In this document: positions 14,915-24,373 of the stretch, in pieces
Layout of the letters: every line of letters begins with the position of its first letter
Numbering within the stretch: position 1 is the first letter of the stretch
DNA from: Mucilaginibacter lacusdianchii
Lineage (GTDB): Bacteria > Bacteroidota > Bacteroidia > Sphingobacteriales > Sphingobacteriaceae
Direction of reading: 5' to 3'
NCBI RefSeq assembly: GCF_009770985.1
Contig: NZ_WSRW01000001.1
Location: 496,001-560,000 of the forward strand
DNA: 64,000 nucleotides
Notes under the pieces: generated by a model
Told to the model about the DNA's origin: nothing
What the model saw: only the letters and a program-made list of their open reading frames with translations
The model's database searches: none
Made by a program: the position numbers and the translations under genes

Positions 14915-15793
14915 ATGCTGCTAGACCCGAAAGTATTAATGACCATCAAAAATCTGCCCTTACTGGCTAAAACAGTAATTGACGGGTTTATGAACGGCTT
15001 TAATAAAAGTACCGTTAAGGGGCCCGGACTGGAGTTTAGCCAGTACCGCAGCTACCAGCCCGGCGATGATTTGCGCTGGCTGGACTGGCGCATGTATGCC
15101 CGGAGCGACCGGTATTACATCCGCGAATCGGAGGTAGAAACCAGCATTTCCGTAAGGTTTTTGATTGATGCCAGCGCCAGCATGAACCATCACGATGGTA
15201 CGCTGAGAAAAATTGAGTATGCTAAATTCCTGGCAGCCTCATTGGCGTACTTGGCCAACTTACAGGGTGATGCTGTGGGGTTATATGTATTTCAGGATGG
15301 CGGTTTGTTTTCGCTATCATCCAAACCCGATCCGCAACATTTGCAGCGGGTATATTACCAACTGGAAAACATAAAACCAGCCGGCAATTTTACGCAGCCG
15401 GTACATTACAAAGAATTATTTGCCGGATCGGGCCGTAAAGAACTATTGGTATTTATTACCGACATGTATGAACCCGACGGTGAAATCACCAAATTATTAG
15501 ATTCGTTAGCCGCATTAAGACATGAGATTATCCTGTTTCAGCTGATGGGGCAAAACGAACTGGATTTTGATTTTAAAGGCTATTCGGCACTGGAAGATCT
15601 GGAAACCGGCGAGGTGATACAGGTTGGTCCGCAGGCTAAAAAGCAATACCAAGAAGCATTGCAAAACCGATTAGAAAACATTAGAATGCAGCTTCTCGGT
15701 AAGCATATTTTTTACCGGATGCTCAGCACTGCACTGCCGCTCGATGTGGCGTTGCGCGATTTTTTGGTACAGCGAAATAAAGGTATTGTATAA
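14915..15793 (+). CDS. DUF58 domain protein
   Basis: Protein of 292 residues with the DUF58 signature GPGLEFSQYRSYQPGDDLRWLDWRMYAR followed by a VWA-like fold: FLIDASASM (MIDAS-like D-x-S-x-S at about residue 85), GDAVGLYVF and LVFITDMYEPDGE. DUF58 proteins are MoxR partners. There is no membrane segment, so it probably acts in the cytosol, unlike longer DUF58 proteins with N-terminal TM helices. It follows moxR and is followed after 22 nt by the BatA-like gene, the classic gene order. Confidence 0.93.
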   Translation: MLLDPKVLMTIKNLPLLAKTVIDGFMNGFNKSTVKGPGLEFSQYRSYQPGDDLRWLDWRMYARSDRYYIRESEVETSISVRFLIDASASMNHHDGTLRKIEYAKFLAASLAYLANLQGDAVGLYVFQDGGLFSLSSKPDPQHLQRVYYQLENIKPAGNFTQPVHYKELFAGSGRKELLVFITDMYEPDGEITKLLDSLAALRHEIILFQLMGQNELDFDFKGYSALEDLETGEVIQVGPQAKKQYQEALQNRLENIRMQLLGKHIFYRMLSTALPLDVALRDFLVQRNKGIV

Positions 15794-15815
15794 AAAATTT
15801 AAAATTAGCCAAGCA

Positions 15816-17345
15816 TTGTTTCAGTTTTTAAATCCCATATGGTTATTTGCAGCTGCCGCGTTGGTGATACCGGTACTGATACACCTATGGAACATTCGTC
15901 CGGGCAAAGTATTAAAAGTAGGTAGCATATCGCTTATTGACCCGGCTTCGCGCAAAAGCAGCCGCAGTTTTAAACTGCTGGATATACCTTTATTTATTTT
16001 ACGCTGCTTACTACTGCTGACTTTAGCTTTGTTGCTGAGCCTGCCCGTGTGGCAAAAAAAGCTAAAGCCGGTTAAACTAAAAGGCTGGGTAATGATCCCG
16101 AAAGAGCATTTTATAAATACCTACAAAAAATTCAAACCCCATATAGATTCGCTCACCAAAGCAGGATATGAGTTCCATTATTTCAATCAGGGCTTTTCAA
16201 AATCAAACCTGACGCAAATCCTACTTCATCCTAAAGATTCTATCCGTATTCAGGATACCACCAAGCAGCAAATCAACTACTGGACACTCATCAAACAGTT
16301 GGATAACAAAGTAGCGTCTACCCTGCCCTTGTATGTATTTACACCGAACCAAGCAAACTATTTCATCGGCACTAAGCCACAGGTTGCTCTAAACCTGCAC
16401 TGGCAAACCTACATCCCGACTGATTCGGTTAGTAACTGGGTGGAACGTGCCTGGTTTACCAATAATAACAGTATTCGCGTGGTGCAGGGCAACAGCACCG
16501 CTACAGGTACCGCTTATAGTTACGCTACGGTTCAGGGCAATCAGGCTAACTCGGTGTACACTATCAACACACAAGATGGGCGACCAACTATTAAACTTAA
16601 TAGCAGTAAGCAAACGGCGATACCCATTGATACTACTACAACACGTTTAGCTATTTATACTGACAATGCCCTAGCTGATGCCAGTTACCTGAAAGCAGCT
16701 TTACAGGCGTTAACAGAATTAGCCCAACACAAAACGGTATTAAAGCAATATAGCAGCCCGGCTTTGATTCGGGTGGGGCAAAGCTGGTTGTTTTGGTTGT
16801 CTGAAAAGCCGGTTCCCAAACGCCTGTTACAGCAGTGCCAGCATATCTTAGTGTACGCTAAAGGAAAAGTTGTTGATACCAACTCATGGATAGATAACGA
16901 CGGTCTATACGCTACTGCTGTTCAGCAACAGCAAAAGATTGAGTTATTTAAGCTGATATCTTCTTCTAATAATGAAGAAGTAATATGGCGTGATGGCTTC
17001 GGACATTCTGTTTTAGGCTTGCATTCAGGTACTAACAAAGTATACCGTTTTTACAGCCGCTTCAACCCATCATGGAACGATTTGGTTTGGAGTAACGAGT
17101 TTCCAACCTGGTTGCTAAAATTAATGACGCCTGCTGAAACCACGGCAAACAATTCGTTTGACAAACGTGCATTAAGTCAGGATCAACTGATGCCTGAACT
17201 AACCGGCGACACCCATATGCCAACGGTAAAGCTCACCGGGTTTACCGATTTACAACCTTATTTCTGGCTAGCTTTAGTACTGCTCTTTTTAGCAGAACGC
17301 TGGCTGTCTAACCGCGAACCCAAAACCACAACGAGCCATGACTGA
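15816..17345 (+). CDS. BatA-type membrane protein (aerotolerance regulator N-terminal domain)
   Basis: The N-terminus FLNPIWLFAAAALVIPVLIH followed by LWNIRPGKVLKVGSISL is the BatA N-terminal domain, with a second membrane segment at IPLFILRCLLLLTLALLLSL and a last one near the C-terminus (YFWLALVLLFLAERWL). The ~400-residue middle is predicted periplasmic and shows no VWA metal site, so it is a BatA-like scaffold rather than a true BatA. The open frame reaches back to 15744, overlapping DUF58, but TTG at 15816 gives the family-typical start MFQFLNPIWLF and 509 residues; TTG at 15786 is an alternative. Its end overlaps the next gene by 8 nt, indicating translational coupling. Confidence 0.82.
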   Translation: MFQFLNPIWLFAAAALVIPVLIHLWNIRPGKVLKVGSISLIDPASRKSSRSFKLLDIPLFILRCLLLLTLALLLSLPVWQKKLKPVKLKGWVMIPKEHFINTYKKFKPHIDSLTKAGYEFHYFNQGFSKSNLTQILLHPKDSIRIQDTTKQQINYWTLIKQLDNKVASTLPLYVFTPNQANYFIGTKPQVALNLHWQTYIPTDSVSNWVERAWFTNNNSIRVVQGNSTATGTAYSYATVQGNQANSVYTINTQDGRPTIKLNSSKQTAIPIDTTTTRLAIYTDNALADASYLKAALQALTELAQHKTVLKQYSSPALIRVGQSWLFWLSEKPVPKRLLQQCQHILVYAKGKVVDTNSWIDNDGLYATAVQQQQKIELFKLISSSNNEEVIWRDGFGHSVLGLHSGTNKVYRFYSRFNPSWNDLVWSNEFPTWLLKLMTPAETTANNSFDKRALSQDQLMPELTGDTHMPTVKLTGFTDLQPYFWLALVLLFLAERWLSNREPKTTTSHD

Positions 17346-19461
17346 GCAGGGCGGATTACATAAAATAAAACAACTACAGCAGCGCTGGATTGGTTACCAG
17401 TTGCTGGCTGATGTATTATTGTCTGCGGCTATAGCAGTCTTGTTGGGTAGCGTGCTACACGTTTTGGGGGGATGGCCAAGCTGGTGGGCCTTACTACTGT
17501 TTGTGTTGATCTGGGGAGCGTTATCGGTCATTCGCCGCCCTTGGCAAATTACTTTGCAAACGGTTTGTAGCTTTCTGAATATTTTTTACCCCGAATTAGA
17601 AGAAAGTGCGGAGTTAATATTAAAGCCAAAACAAAACCTTAACCTGCTCGAAAGCCTGCAACGCAGCAAGGTAGAGCAAGCCTTGCAACATGTGCCCGCA
17701 CAACCGCAGCAGTTTGCCAAACGAGCTAAAATAATGTCGCTGCTTTTTATTTTAGCTATTGCTGTAAGCTTTGCTTTGTTTAAAATCAATTGGCAACGGC
17801 ATACTATCGGCTCTTACTTTGGTAAAGCAAATAAAATTTCGACAAATAAAAACCTACCTCCCGAAAAAGTATTACCGCAAATCAAAGACATCAACGTTAA
17901 GATTACCGCACCGGCTTATACCGGTAAAGGCACCCGCGAACAAGACCGCTTTACCATTGAAGCAGAAGAAGGCGCTTCAGTAAACTGGCAAATCAAAACC
18001 AATATTGCCGTTAAACAAGCTTGGCTAATTTTTAATGAACACGAAAAGCTGACACTTAACTCAGAAGGAGATCATACCATTTGGCGTGCTCAAAAAATTA
18101 TTACCAAACCCGGCTTTTACCAGGTAAGCATCGATGGGCAAATATCCGAGCTTTACCAGATACAAGTAATTAAAGATGCATTGCCGGTTATCCGCATCAA
18201 AAGCCCTAAGCAATATACACACATTGATGCTGGCGAGGCGCCCAGAGTAACCATCAACACCACCGTAACCGACAATTATGGCATAAGCGATGCCCGAATT
18301 TTTGCCACCGTGGCCAAAGGCAGCGGCGAGGCTGTCAAGTTTAAAGAATATCAGTTTGCGTTTAGTCAATCATTCGGTCAGCATAACCGGCAGTATAATC
18401 TGCAAAAAGTTTTGGATTTGCCTAAGCTAAATATGGAACCCGGTGATGAGCTGTACTTTTACATCCAGGCGCAGGATAATCATCAGCAAAAAACCCGTAC
18501 CGATGTGCTGATTGTGTCCATTCAAGACACCGCACAATTACTAAGCATGGATGGCTTGGTGGCAGCGGCCAACATCAAACCCGAATATTTCAGGAGCGAA
18601 CGCCAAATTATTTTAGATACCGAAAAGCTACTGAAAGATAAAGACAGTCTAAGCACCACCGATTTTAAAAACCGCTGTAATGATTTAGGTATGGATCAAA
18701 AGCTATTGCGTCTGCGCTACGGCAAATTTTTGGGTGAAGAAGACGAAATCGGCACCGAAAGTGAAGGCAACGAAGAAGTAGGCAAAGCCGAAAACTTTGG
18801 TGACGCCAAAGTGGTGATGGATGCCTATACCGATAAGCACGATAATGCCGAAGATGCAACATTTTTAGAACCCACCGTTAAAGCGCAGCTTAAAGCTACC
18901 CTTACCGAAATGTGGAAAGCCGAATTGCACCTGCGTATGTACAAACCGCAAGAAGCTTTACCCTTTGAATACAAGGCCTTGCGCTTGCTGAAAGATTTAC
19001 AGCAAAAGTCGCGCTCGTATGTAGCCAAAACCGCCTACAATCCACCACCCTTAAAACCCGAAAAACGTTTGAGTGGTGATTTAAGCAAGATTGTACAACC
19101 GGTTAACCAACAGGAAGTGAAAGCCGCTGCCGACCGCTATGCTAATCTTAAAAAGGCTGTAACGGTACTGGAACAATTGAAGTATACCCAACAGTTAAAC
19201 TTTGCCGACAAGCGCACGCTGCAACTGGCCAGTCAGCAATTAACTTCACAGGCTTCGGCACAACCCGGCACTTATCTGCCAGCTATTAGCGCCATGCGAC
19301 ACATTCTTTCGGCAACACAAAAATTCAACCCGACCGACATCGCTGCGGTAGAAAAGGCTATCCAAAAAACATTGCCTAACAGCAAAACGATGCCGTCGCC
19401 AGCAACACCAACTGCCGATATGGGATTGGCACAACGCTATTTTAAAAATCTAAACCGATAA
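17338..19461 (+). CDS. DUF4175-like large membrane protein
   Basis: Protein of 707 residues. Membrane segments are at about 22-42, 48-63 and 130-150; the remainder is probably periplasmic. It contains Ig-like beta segments (VKITAPAYTGKGTREQDRF, GASVNWQIKTN) and then a long charged helical region (about 400-650) with coiled-coil character. The ITAPAYTG motif and the position after MoxR/DUF58/BatA fit DUF4175-type proteins, which are uncharacterised. The ATG overlaps the stop of the BatA-like gene. It has no catalytic motif that I recognise. Confidence 0.72.
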   Translation: MTEQGGLHKIKQLQQRWIGYQLLADVLLSAAIAVLLGSVLHVLGGWPSWWALLLFVLIWGALSVIRRPWQITLQTVCSFLNIFYPELEESAELILKPKQNLNLLESLQRSKVEQALQHVPAQPQQFAKRAKIMSLLFILAIAVSFALFKINWQRHTIGSYFGKANKISTNKNLPPEKVLPQIKDINVKITAPAYTGKGTREQDRFTIEAEEGASVNWQIKTNIAVKQAWLIFNEHEKLTLNSEGDHTIWRAQKIITKPGFYQVSIDGQISELYQIQVIKDALPVIRIKSPKQYTHIDAGEAPRVTINTTVTDNYGISDARIFATVAKGSGEAVKFKEYQFAFSQSFGQHNRQYNLQKVLDLPKLNMEPGDELYFYIQAQDNHQQKTRTDVLIVSIQDTAQLLSMDGLVAAANIKPEYFRSERQIILDTEKLLKDKDSLSTTDFKNRCNDLGMDQKLLRLRYGKFLGEEDEIGTESEGNEEVGKAENFGDAKVVMDAYTDKHDNAEDATFLEPTVKAQLKATLTEMWKAELHLRMYKPQEALPFEYKALRLLKDLQQKSRSYVAKTAYNPPPLKPEKRLSGDLSKIVQPVNQQEVKAAADRYANLKKAVTVLEQLKYTQQLNFADKRTLQLASQQLTSQASAQPGTYLPAISAMRHILSATQKFNPTDIAAVEKAIQKTLPNSKTMPSPATPTADMGLAQRYFKNLNR

Positions 19462-19468
19462 ACAAAGC

Positions 19469-21259
19469 ATGAACTGGATTATATCGGTTATCATCATTTC
19501 CTCTATTCTAGCCCTCATCAGTATCTGGCTGGAATACCGACGTAGTAATCGCCGTTATTTGGTTTGGCGCATATTGGCCTGTATAATAGCCATAGGCGCA
19601 CTGGCATGCTTGGTGCTGCCAATTACTTACCAAAGCCAAACGCAAATTATGAAAGGAGATAACAATGCTGTTTTGCTAACTGAGGGTTACACCAAAGATA
19701 GCATCAGCAATAACTATAAATTTATTTTTACCACTGATAAAGCTATAAAGGAGGCTTACCCAAAAGCTGTTTTATTAAGCGGTTTAGAAGAAGTTGCCCA
19801 ACATCGGTCCGCTATTAAAAATCTGTATATTTTAGGCTACGGGCTTAGCACGGATGAACTGAAAACCCTTAGCCACGTTGCTACGACATACACTGCGCCA
19901 AAAATTCCTGCAGGTATACAAACCATTGACTGGCAAGGCAAGCTTAAAGCGGGCGAGCAATTGCAAGTGCAGGGACGATTCAACAACACAGCATCCAAAA
20001 GCGTTAAGCTGGTATTGAAAGGACTAAACACCGGTTTAGATTCGGTTAACATTGCGGCTAATCAAACAGCTGATTTTGAACTGGCAACTCACACGAAAAG
20101 CACCGGACGGCAAACCTTTAACCTTATCGGTATTTCTGGTTCGGATACCATCACTAACGAAACTTTGCCATTTATTATTGAACCGGCTAAACCAGTTAAA
20201 GTGCTGATGCTTTCGGCAGCACCAAACTTTGAAACCAATTTTTTGAAAAACTGGCTAAGCAGTAACGGCTATGCAGTGGCTGCAAGGGCCGTGATTAGTA
20301 AAGATAAAATCAGTCAGGATTTTGTGAACATGAACAAGCTCCCGTTAGATCGCCTTACATCTAACCTGCTGGCGCAGTTTGATGCGGTAATAGGCGATCT
20401 GTCGGCCTTAAAAACATTAGGCGGACCAGAAAGCGCAGCTTTGAAGCAACAGGTAACGCTAAACGGATTAGGTGTAATTGTTCGGGCAGATAGTGCGGAC
20501 AAAAACGCATCTTGGCTGCAACAGGACTTTGCGATAACTACCGTTGCCGCCAAAGGGCAGTTAACAACGGCTTTACGCCTGCAAAACCAGCAAGCTAAAA
20601 CAGCTGTGCTGAATGTAGATCCTTCCTACATCAATTCTCGCAGCAACACACAAAATCTGGTTTATGACACGCAAAACCATATATTAGCCAGCAGTGCCAT
20701 GGCCGGTGCAGGCCGGATAGCCTTTACCACCTTAAACCACACCTATACCTGGATGCTGGCCGGTAATGGTAAAGATTATAGTGCGCTATGGTCATTGCTA
20801 ATTGGAAAGGCCGTACGCAAAGCCGCCCCTATGGCTAACTGGCAAATCGCATCTGCTACCCCATCGGTAAGCGAGTCGGTAAAACTGGAGTATCAGGGAA
20901 CAGCCCTAACATCTTCTATAACCATTGATCAATCGGTATTAGCACCGCAACAAAACCGGTTTGTGCCATATTCATGGTCGGTTACCTATTGGCCTAACCA
21001 AATTGGCTGGCAACAAGTTCGAACAGGCGGCAATACATCTGCATTATGGTATACTTATGCAAAAAGCAACTGGAACAGCTTAAAAATTTTGAAAAAGATT
21101 GCAGATACCAAAAATTATATCGAAAATCAGCCTAAAATCAATTCTGTAACAAAACAAATACAGCAAACCGCTAAGGTTGAGGTGCCAAAATTTTATTTTT
21201 ATCTGATTTTGTTAATCGCGTGCAGCTTTTTATGGATTGAACGTAAGCTGGCCATATAA
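19469..21259 (+). CDS. uncharacterised membrane protein of the MoxR cluster
   Basis: I do not recognise a named family. The 596-residue protein has two N-terminal membrane helices (about 2-19 and 31-51), a ~510-residue predicted periplasmic region and a C-terminal helix (FYFYLILLIACSFLWI). This topology resembles BatA-like and GATase-like membrane proteins of MoxR clusters. The segment VKVLMLSAAPNFETNFLKNW could be the start of a glutamine-amidotransferase-like fold, but no Cys-His-Glu triad is apparent. It starts 7 nt after the preceding stop, so it is in the same operon. Confidence 0.7.
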   Translation: MNWIISVIIISSILALISIWLEYRRSNRRYLVWRILACIIAIGALACLVLPITYQSQTQIMKGDNNAVLLTEGYTKDSISNNYKFIFTTDKAIKEAYPKAVLLSGLEEVAQHRSAIKNLYILGYGLSTDELKTLSHVATTYTAPKIPAGIQTIDWQGKLKAGEQLQVQGRFNNTASKSVKLVLKGLNTGLDSVNIAANQTADFELATHTKSTGRQTFNLIGISGSDTITNETLPFIIEPAKPVKVLMLSAAPNFETNFLKNWLSSNGYAVAARAVISKDKISQDFVNMNKLPLDRLTSNLLAQFDAVIGDLSALKTLGGPESAALKQQVTLNGLGVIVRADSADKNASWLQQDFAITTVAAKGQLTTALRLQNQQAKTAVLNVDPSYINSRSNTQNLVYDTQNHILASSAMAGAGRIAFTTLNHTYTWMLAGNGKDYSALWSLLIGKAVRKAAPMANWQIASATPSVSESVKLEYQGTALTSSITIDQSVLAPQQNRFVPYSWSVTYWPNQIGWQQVRTGGNTSALWYTYAKSNWNSLKILKKIADTKNYIENQPKINSVTKQIQQTAKVEVPKFYFYLILLIACSFLWIERKLAI

Positions 21260-21295
21260 AGACAACTGAATTATAACTAAAACTAAACTATAACA

Positions 21296-21303
21296 AAGGA
21301 GGA
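21296..21303 (+). promoter_or_regulatory. strong Shine-Dalgarno sequence before tldD TTG start
   Basis: AAAGGAGG lies 7 nt upstream of the TTG at 21311. Such a full anti-SD match is unusual among the genes of this window and decides the start of the TldD-like gene, where no ATG is available at a suitable place. Confidence 0.7.
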
Positions 21304-21310
21304 TTAAACC

Positions 21311-22948
21311 TTGAAACGTAGAAATTTTATTTACCTGTCGGGCGTTGGTGCCGGGGCCATGATGCTGCCCAACCTGCCGTCGTTCGGTACGCCGATAGAC
21401 CCGCTGCAATCGCTGGAGCAGGTGGATGTGCGCATTAAAAAAGAACTGGCCGATGTGGCTCTAAACACTGCCAAATCTAAAGGTGCGTCTTATGCCGATA
21501 TCCGTATCGGCCGTTACCTGAATCAGGCTGTGGTTACCCGCGAAACCCGTGTGCTAAACGTAGCCAATTCCGAATCGTACGGCGTAGGTATCCGTGTATT
21601 GGTAAACGGCTGCTGGGGCTTTGCTGCCAGTAATGTGGTAACCAAAGAAGGTGTGGCTAAAACAGCAGAACGTGCTGTGGCCGTGGCCAAAGCCAATGCT
21701 AAAATTGGCGGTGCACCGGTACAACTGGCCCCGCAAAAAGGTTATGGCGAAGTAAGCTGGAAAACACCTATCGAAAAAAATGCTTTCGAGGTGCCTATTA
21801 AAGAAAAAGTTGATTTACTGTTAGCAGCCAATGGCGTAGCTTTAGCTGGTGGTGCCAACTTTGTCAACTCCACCATACTGGCCATCAACGAGCAAAAGTA
21901 TTTTGCTTCAACCGATGGCTCGTATATCGATCAGGATATCCACCGCTTGTACCCTAACTTTAGCGTTACCAAAATTGACGCCGCTAAAGGCGCGTTTGAA
22001 ACCCGTGCGGCGTTAAGCTCGCCGGTGGGCATGGGTTACGAATACCTTACGCCAACCGAGTCAGAAAAAGTACAAGGCGTGGTTACCCGTTACAAAAACC
22101 GGTACGACATGATGGAGGACATGAAAAACGCCACCAAAAACGCCGCCGAAAAAGTGAACTCTAAATCGGTTGAACCGGGTAAGTATGATTTGGTGCTTGA
22201 TCCATCCCACTTATGGTTAACCATTCACGAGTCGGTAGCCCACCCTACCGAGTTGGACCGTGTGTTAGGCTATGAGGCTAACTATGCCGGTACCAGCTTC
22301 CTGACTTTGGACAAGCTAAAATCGGGCAACTTTAAATTTGGCAGCCCGCATATGAATGTGATTGCCGATAAAAATCAAAAAGGCTCGTTAGGTGCCGTGG
22401 GTTATGATGATGAGGGTGTTAAACCTAAAGAATGGCAACTGGTAAAAGACGGCACATTGGTTAACTTCCAGGCCATTCGCGATCAGGCGCATATGCTGGG
22501 CTTAAAAGAATCGCAAGGCTGCTGCTATGCACAAACCTGGGCCGATGTACAATTCCAGCGCATGCCAAACGTATCCCTGCAACCAGGCAAAACCCCACTG
22601 AGCGTGGATGACATGATTAAAAAAGTAGAGAAAGGCATTTACATTGTGGGCAACGGCTCGTTCTCTATAGATCAGCAACGCTACAACTTCCAGTTTGGTG
22701 GTCAGCTGTTTTATGAGATCAAGAACGGCAAAATCGTAGGTATGCTGAATGATGTGGCTTACCAAGCAACCAACCAGGAGTTTTGGAACTCGCTGGCAGC
22801 CGTTTGCGATGAGCGCGATTACCGTTTGGGTGGTGCTTTTAACGACGGTAAAGGTCAACCCAGCCAGTCGAACGCGGTATCGCACGGTTCATCAACCGCA
22901 TTATTTAAAGGAGTAAACGTAATTAACACTAAACGTAGAATCGGATAA
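21311..22948 (+). CDS. tldD: TldD/PmbA-family metallopeptidase with Tat-like leader
   Basis: Homolog of TldD, the zinc peptidase subunit that with TldE/PmbA degrades unfolded peptides and matures some modified peptides. The metal site HESVAH is at residues 306-311 (TIHESVAHPTELDRVLG), with downstream glycine-rich segments typical of TldD (GSLGAVGYDDEGV). The 545 residues exceed TldD's usual ~480, mostly through the N-terminus MKRRNFIYLSGVGAGAMMLP, which has a twin-arginine-like RR followed by a hydrophobic stretch. That suggests export, unlike cytosolic E. coli TldD. TTG start supported by AAAGGAGG. The partner gene follows after 7 nt. Confidence 0.92.
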   Translation: MKRRNFIYLSGVGAGAMMLPNLPSFGTPIDPLQSLEQVDVRIKKELADVALNTAKSKGASYADIRIGRYLNQAVVTRETRVLNVANSESYGVGIRVLVNGCWGFAASNVVTKEGVAKTAERAVAVAKANAKIGGAPVQLAPQKGYGEVSWKTPIEKNAFEVPIKEKVDLLLAANGVALAGGANFVNSTILAINEQKYFASTDGSYIDQDIHRLYPNFSVTKIDAAKGAFETRAALSSPVGMGYEYLTPTESEKVQGVVTRYKNRYDMMEDMKNATKNAAEKVNSKSVEPGKYDLVLDPSHLWLTIHESVAHPTELDRVLGYEANYAGTSFLTLDKLKSGNFKFGSPHMNVIADKNQKGSLGAVGYDDEGVKPKEWQLVKDGTLVNFQAIRDQAHMLGLKESQGCCYAQTWADVQFQRMPNVSLQPGKTPLSVDDMIKKVEKGIYIVGNGSFSIDQQRYNFQFGGQLFYEIKNGKIVGMLNDVAYQATNQEFWNSLAAVCDERDYRLGGAFNDGKGQPSQSNAVSHGSSTALFKGVNVINTKRRIG

Positions 22949-22955
22949 TAACCAT

Positions 22956-24287
22956 ATGCCAATACTTAGCAAAGAAGAAGCACAGGCTTTATTAAAGAAA
23001 GTGCTTAGTTATTCAAAAGCCGACGAATGCGAAATCGGCTTAAGCGGAAGCGAAGGCGGCAACATCCGTACTGCCTTAAACGCAGTGTCTACCGCGGGCG
23101 ATATCAGCACCCTTGGGTTGGCCGTAAGCTCTACCTTCGGTAAAAAAACCGGCACGGCTACCATCAACGAATTTGATGACGCCTCATTAGAAAAAGTTGT
23201 CCGCCGTTCGGAAGAACTGGCGCAGCTGGCTCCCGAAAACCCCGAGCACATGCCGCCGTTGGGTCCGCAAACTTTTGCCGAATCTAAAACTTATAATGAA
23301 AAAACGGCTGCCATGACGCCCGAAAGTCGTGCCGAAATGGTGGCGGCCAGCTTAAAAGCATCTAAAGAAGCCAACCTAAGCGCTGCAGGATTTTTGGAAA
23401 ACGAAACCAACTTTACCGCGGTAATGAACAATAAAGGTTTGTTTGCTTATAATAAATCTGCCGGTGTTACTTTCTCGGTAACTACACGTAACACCGCCGG
23501 AACGGGTTCGGGTTATGCGGCTCGTGGCTTTACCGACGTAAGTAAACTGGACACTTATGCAGCTACCAAAATTGCTGCACAAAAAGCCAATGGCTCTGTA
23601 GGCGCTCGCGCTATTGAGCCCGGTAAATACACCGTAATTTTAGAGCCTACTGCAGCGGTTTACATGATGGAGAACATGTTCCGTTTTGATGCCCGCAGCG
23701 CCGATGAAGGCCGCAGCTACCTGAGCAAACGCGGTGGTGGTACCCGATTGGGAGAAAAGCTGATGGATGACAAAGTAACCATCTACTCCGACCCGTTTAA
23801 TGACGAACTACCGGCCAATACCTGGGACCGCGACGGCCTGCCACAGGAAAAAACCTACTGGATACAAAACGGCGTGGTTAAAAATCTGAGCTACTCGCGC
23901 TACTGGGCCGAAAAGAAAGGCGCCAAACCCCTACCCGGCCCCAGCAACATCATTATGGAAGGCGGCACCACCAGCCTGGAAGAGATGATTAAAAGCACCG
24001 AGCGCGGCATCCTAGTATCTCGCCTGTGGTATATCCGTATGGTTGACCCGCAGGTACTGGCCCTTACCGGCCTAACCCGCGACGGTACCTTTTACATTGA
24101 GAACGGCAAAATCAAGTTTCCGATCAAAAACATGCGCTTTAACGAAAGCCCGGTAATTATGCTGAACAATGTAGAAGCCTTGGGTAAACCCGAGCGTGCC
24201 ATCAGTGTAGAAAGCTACCGCAGCTATGTGATTCCTCCGATGAAAATTCGGGACTTTACGTTTAGTTCGTTGTCTGACGCGGTGTAA
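22956..24287 (+). CDS. TldE/PmbA-family protein
   Basis: Second member of the TldD/PmbA superfamily, 443 residues, without the HExxxH site, as expected for the non-metal TldE/PmbA subunit of the heterodimer. Visible are the N-terminal domain with CEIGLSGSEGGNIRTALN and the C-terminal half with AVYMMENMFRFDARSADEGR, DRDGLPQEKTYWIQNGVV and GILVSRLWYIRMVDPQVL. No signal peptide is seen, in contrast to its partner. It starts with ATG 7 nt after tldD and ends 25 nt before an intrinsic terminator that closes the operon. Confidence 0.9.
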   Translation: MPILSKEEAQALLKKVLSYSKADECEIGLSGSEGGNIRTALNAVSTAGDISTLGLAVSSTFGKKTGTATINEFDDASLEKVVRRSEELAQLAPENPEHMPPLGPQTFAESKTYNEKTAAMTPESRAEMVAASLKASKEANLSAAGFLENETNFTAVMNNKGLFAYNKSAGVTFSVTTRNTAGTGSGYAARGFTDVSKLDTYAATKIAAQKANGSVGARAIEPGKYTVILEPTAAVYMMENMFRFDARSADEGRSYLSKRGGGTRLGEKLMDDKVTIYSDPFNDELPANTWDRDGLPQEKTYWIQNGVVKNLSYSRYWAEKKGAKPLPGPSNIIMEGGTTSLEEMIKSTERGILVSRLWYIRMVDPQVLALTGLTRDGTFYIENGKIKFPIKNMRFNESPVIMLNNVEALGKPERAISVESYRSYVIPPMKIRDFTFSSLSDAV

Positions 24288-24312
24288 GGAGATTGAGATG
24301 CTATAAAACAGA

Positions 24313-24347
24313 AGCGGTTGTCGTGTGTACGGCAACCGCTTTTTTTA
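24313..24347 (+). terminator. intrinsic terminator after tldE-like gene
   Basis: AGCGGTTG (24313-24320) pairs exactly with CAACCGCT (24333-24340) and is followed by a run of T. It ends the MoxR-TldE operon. Confidence 0.9.
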
Positions 24348-24373
24348 ATTAATCGCCATATAAAAGAATCAGG

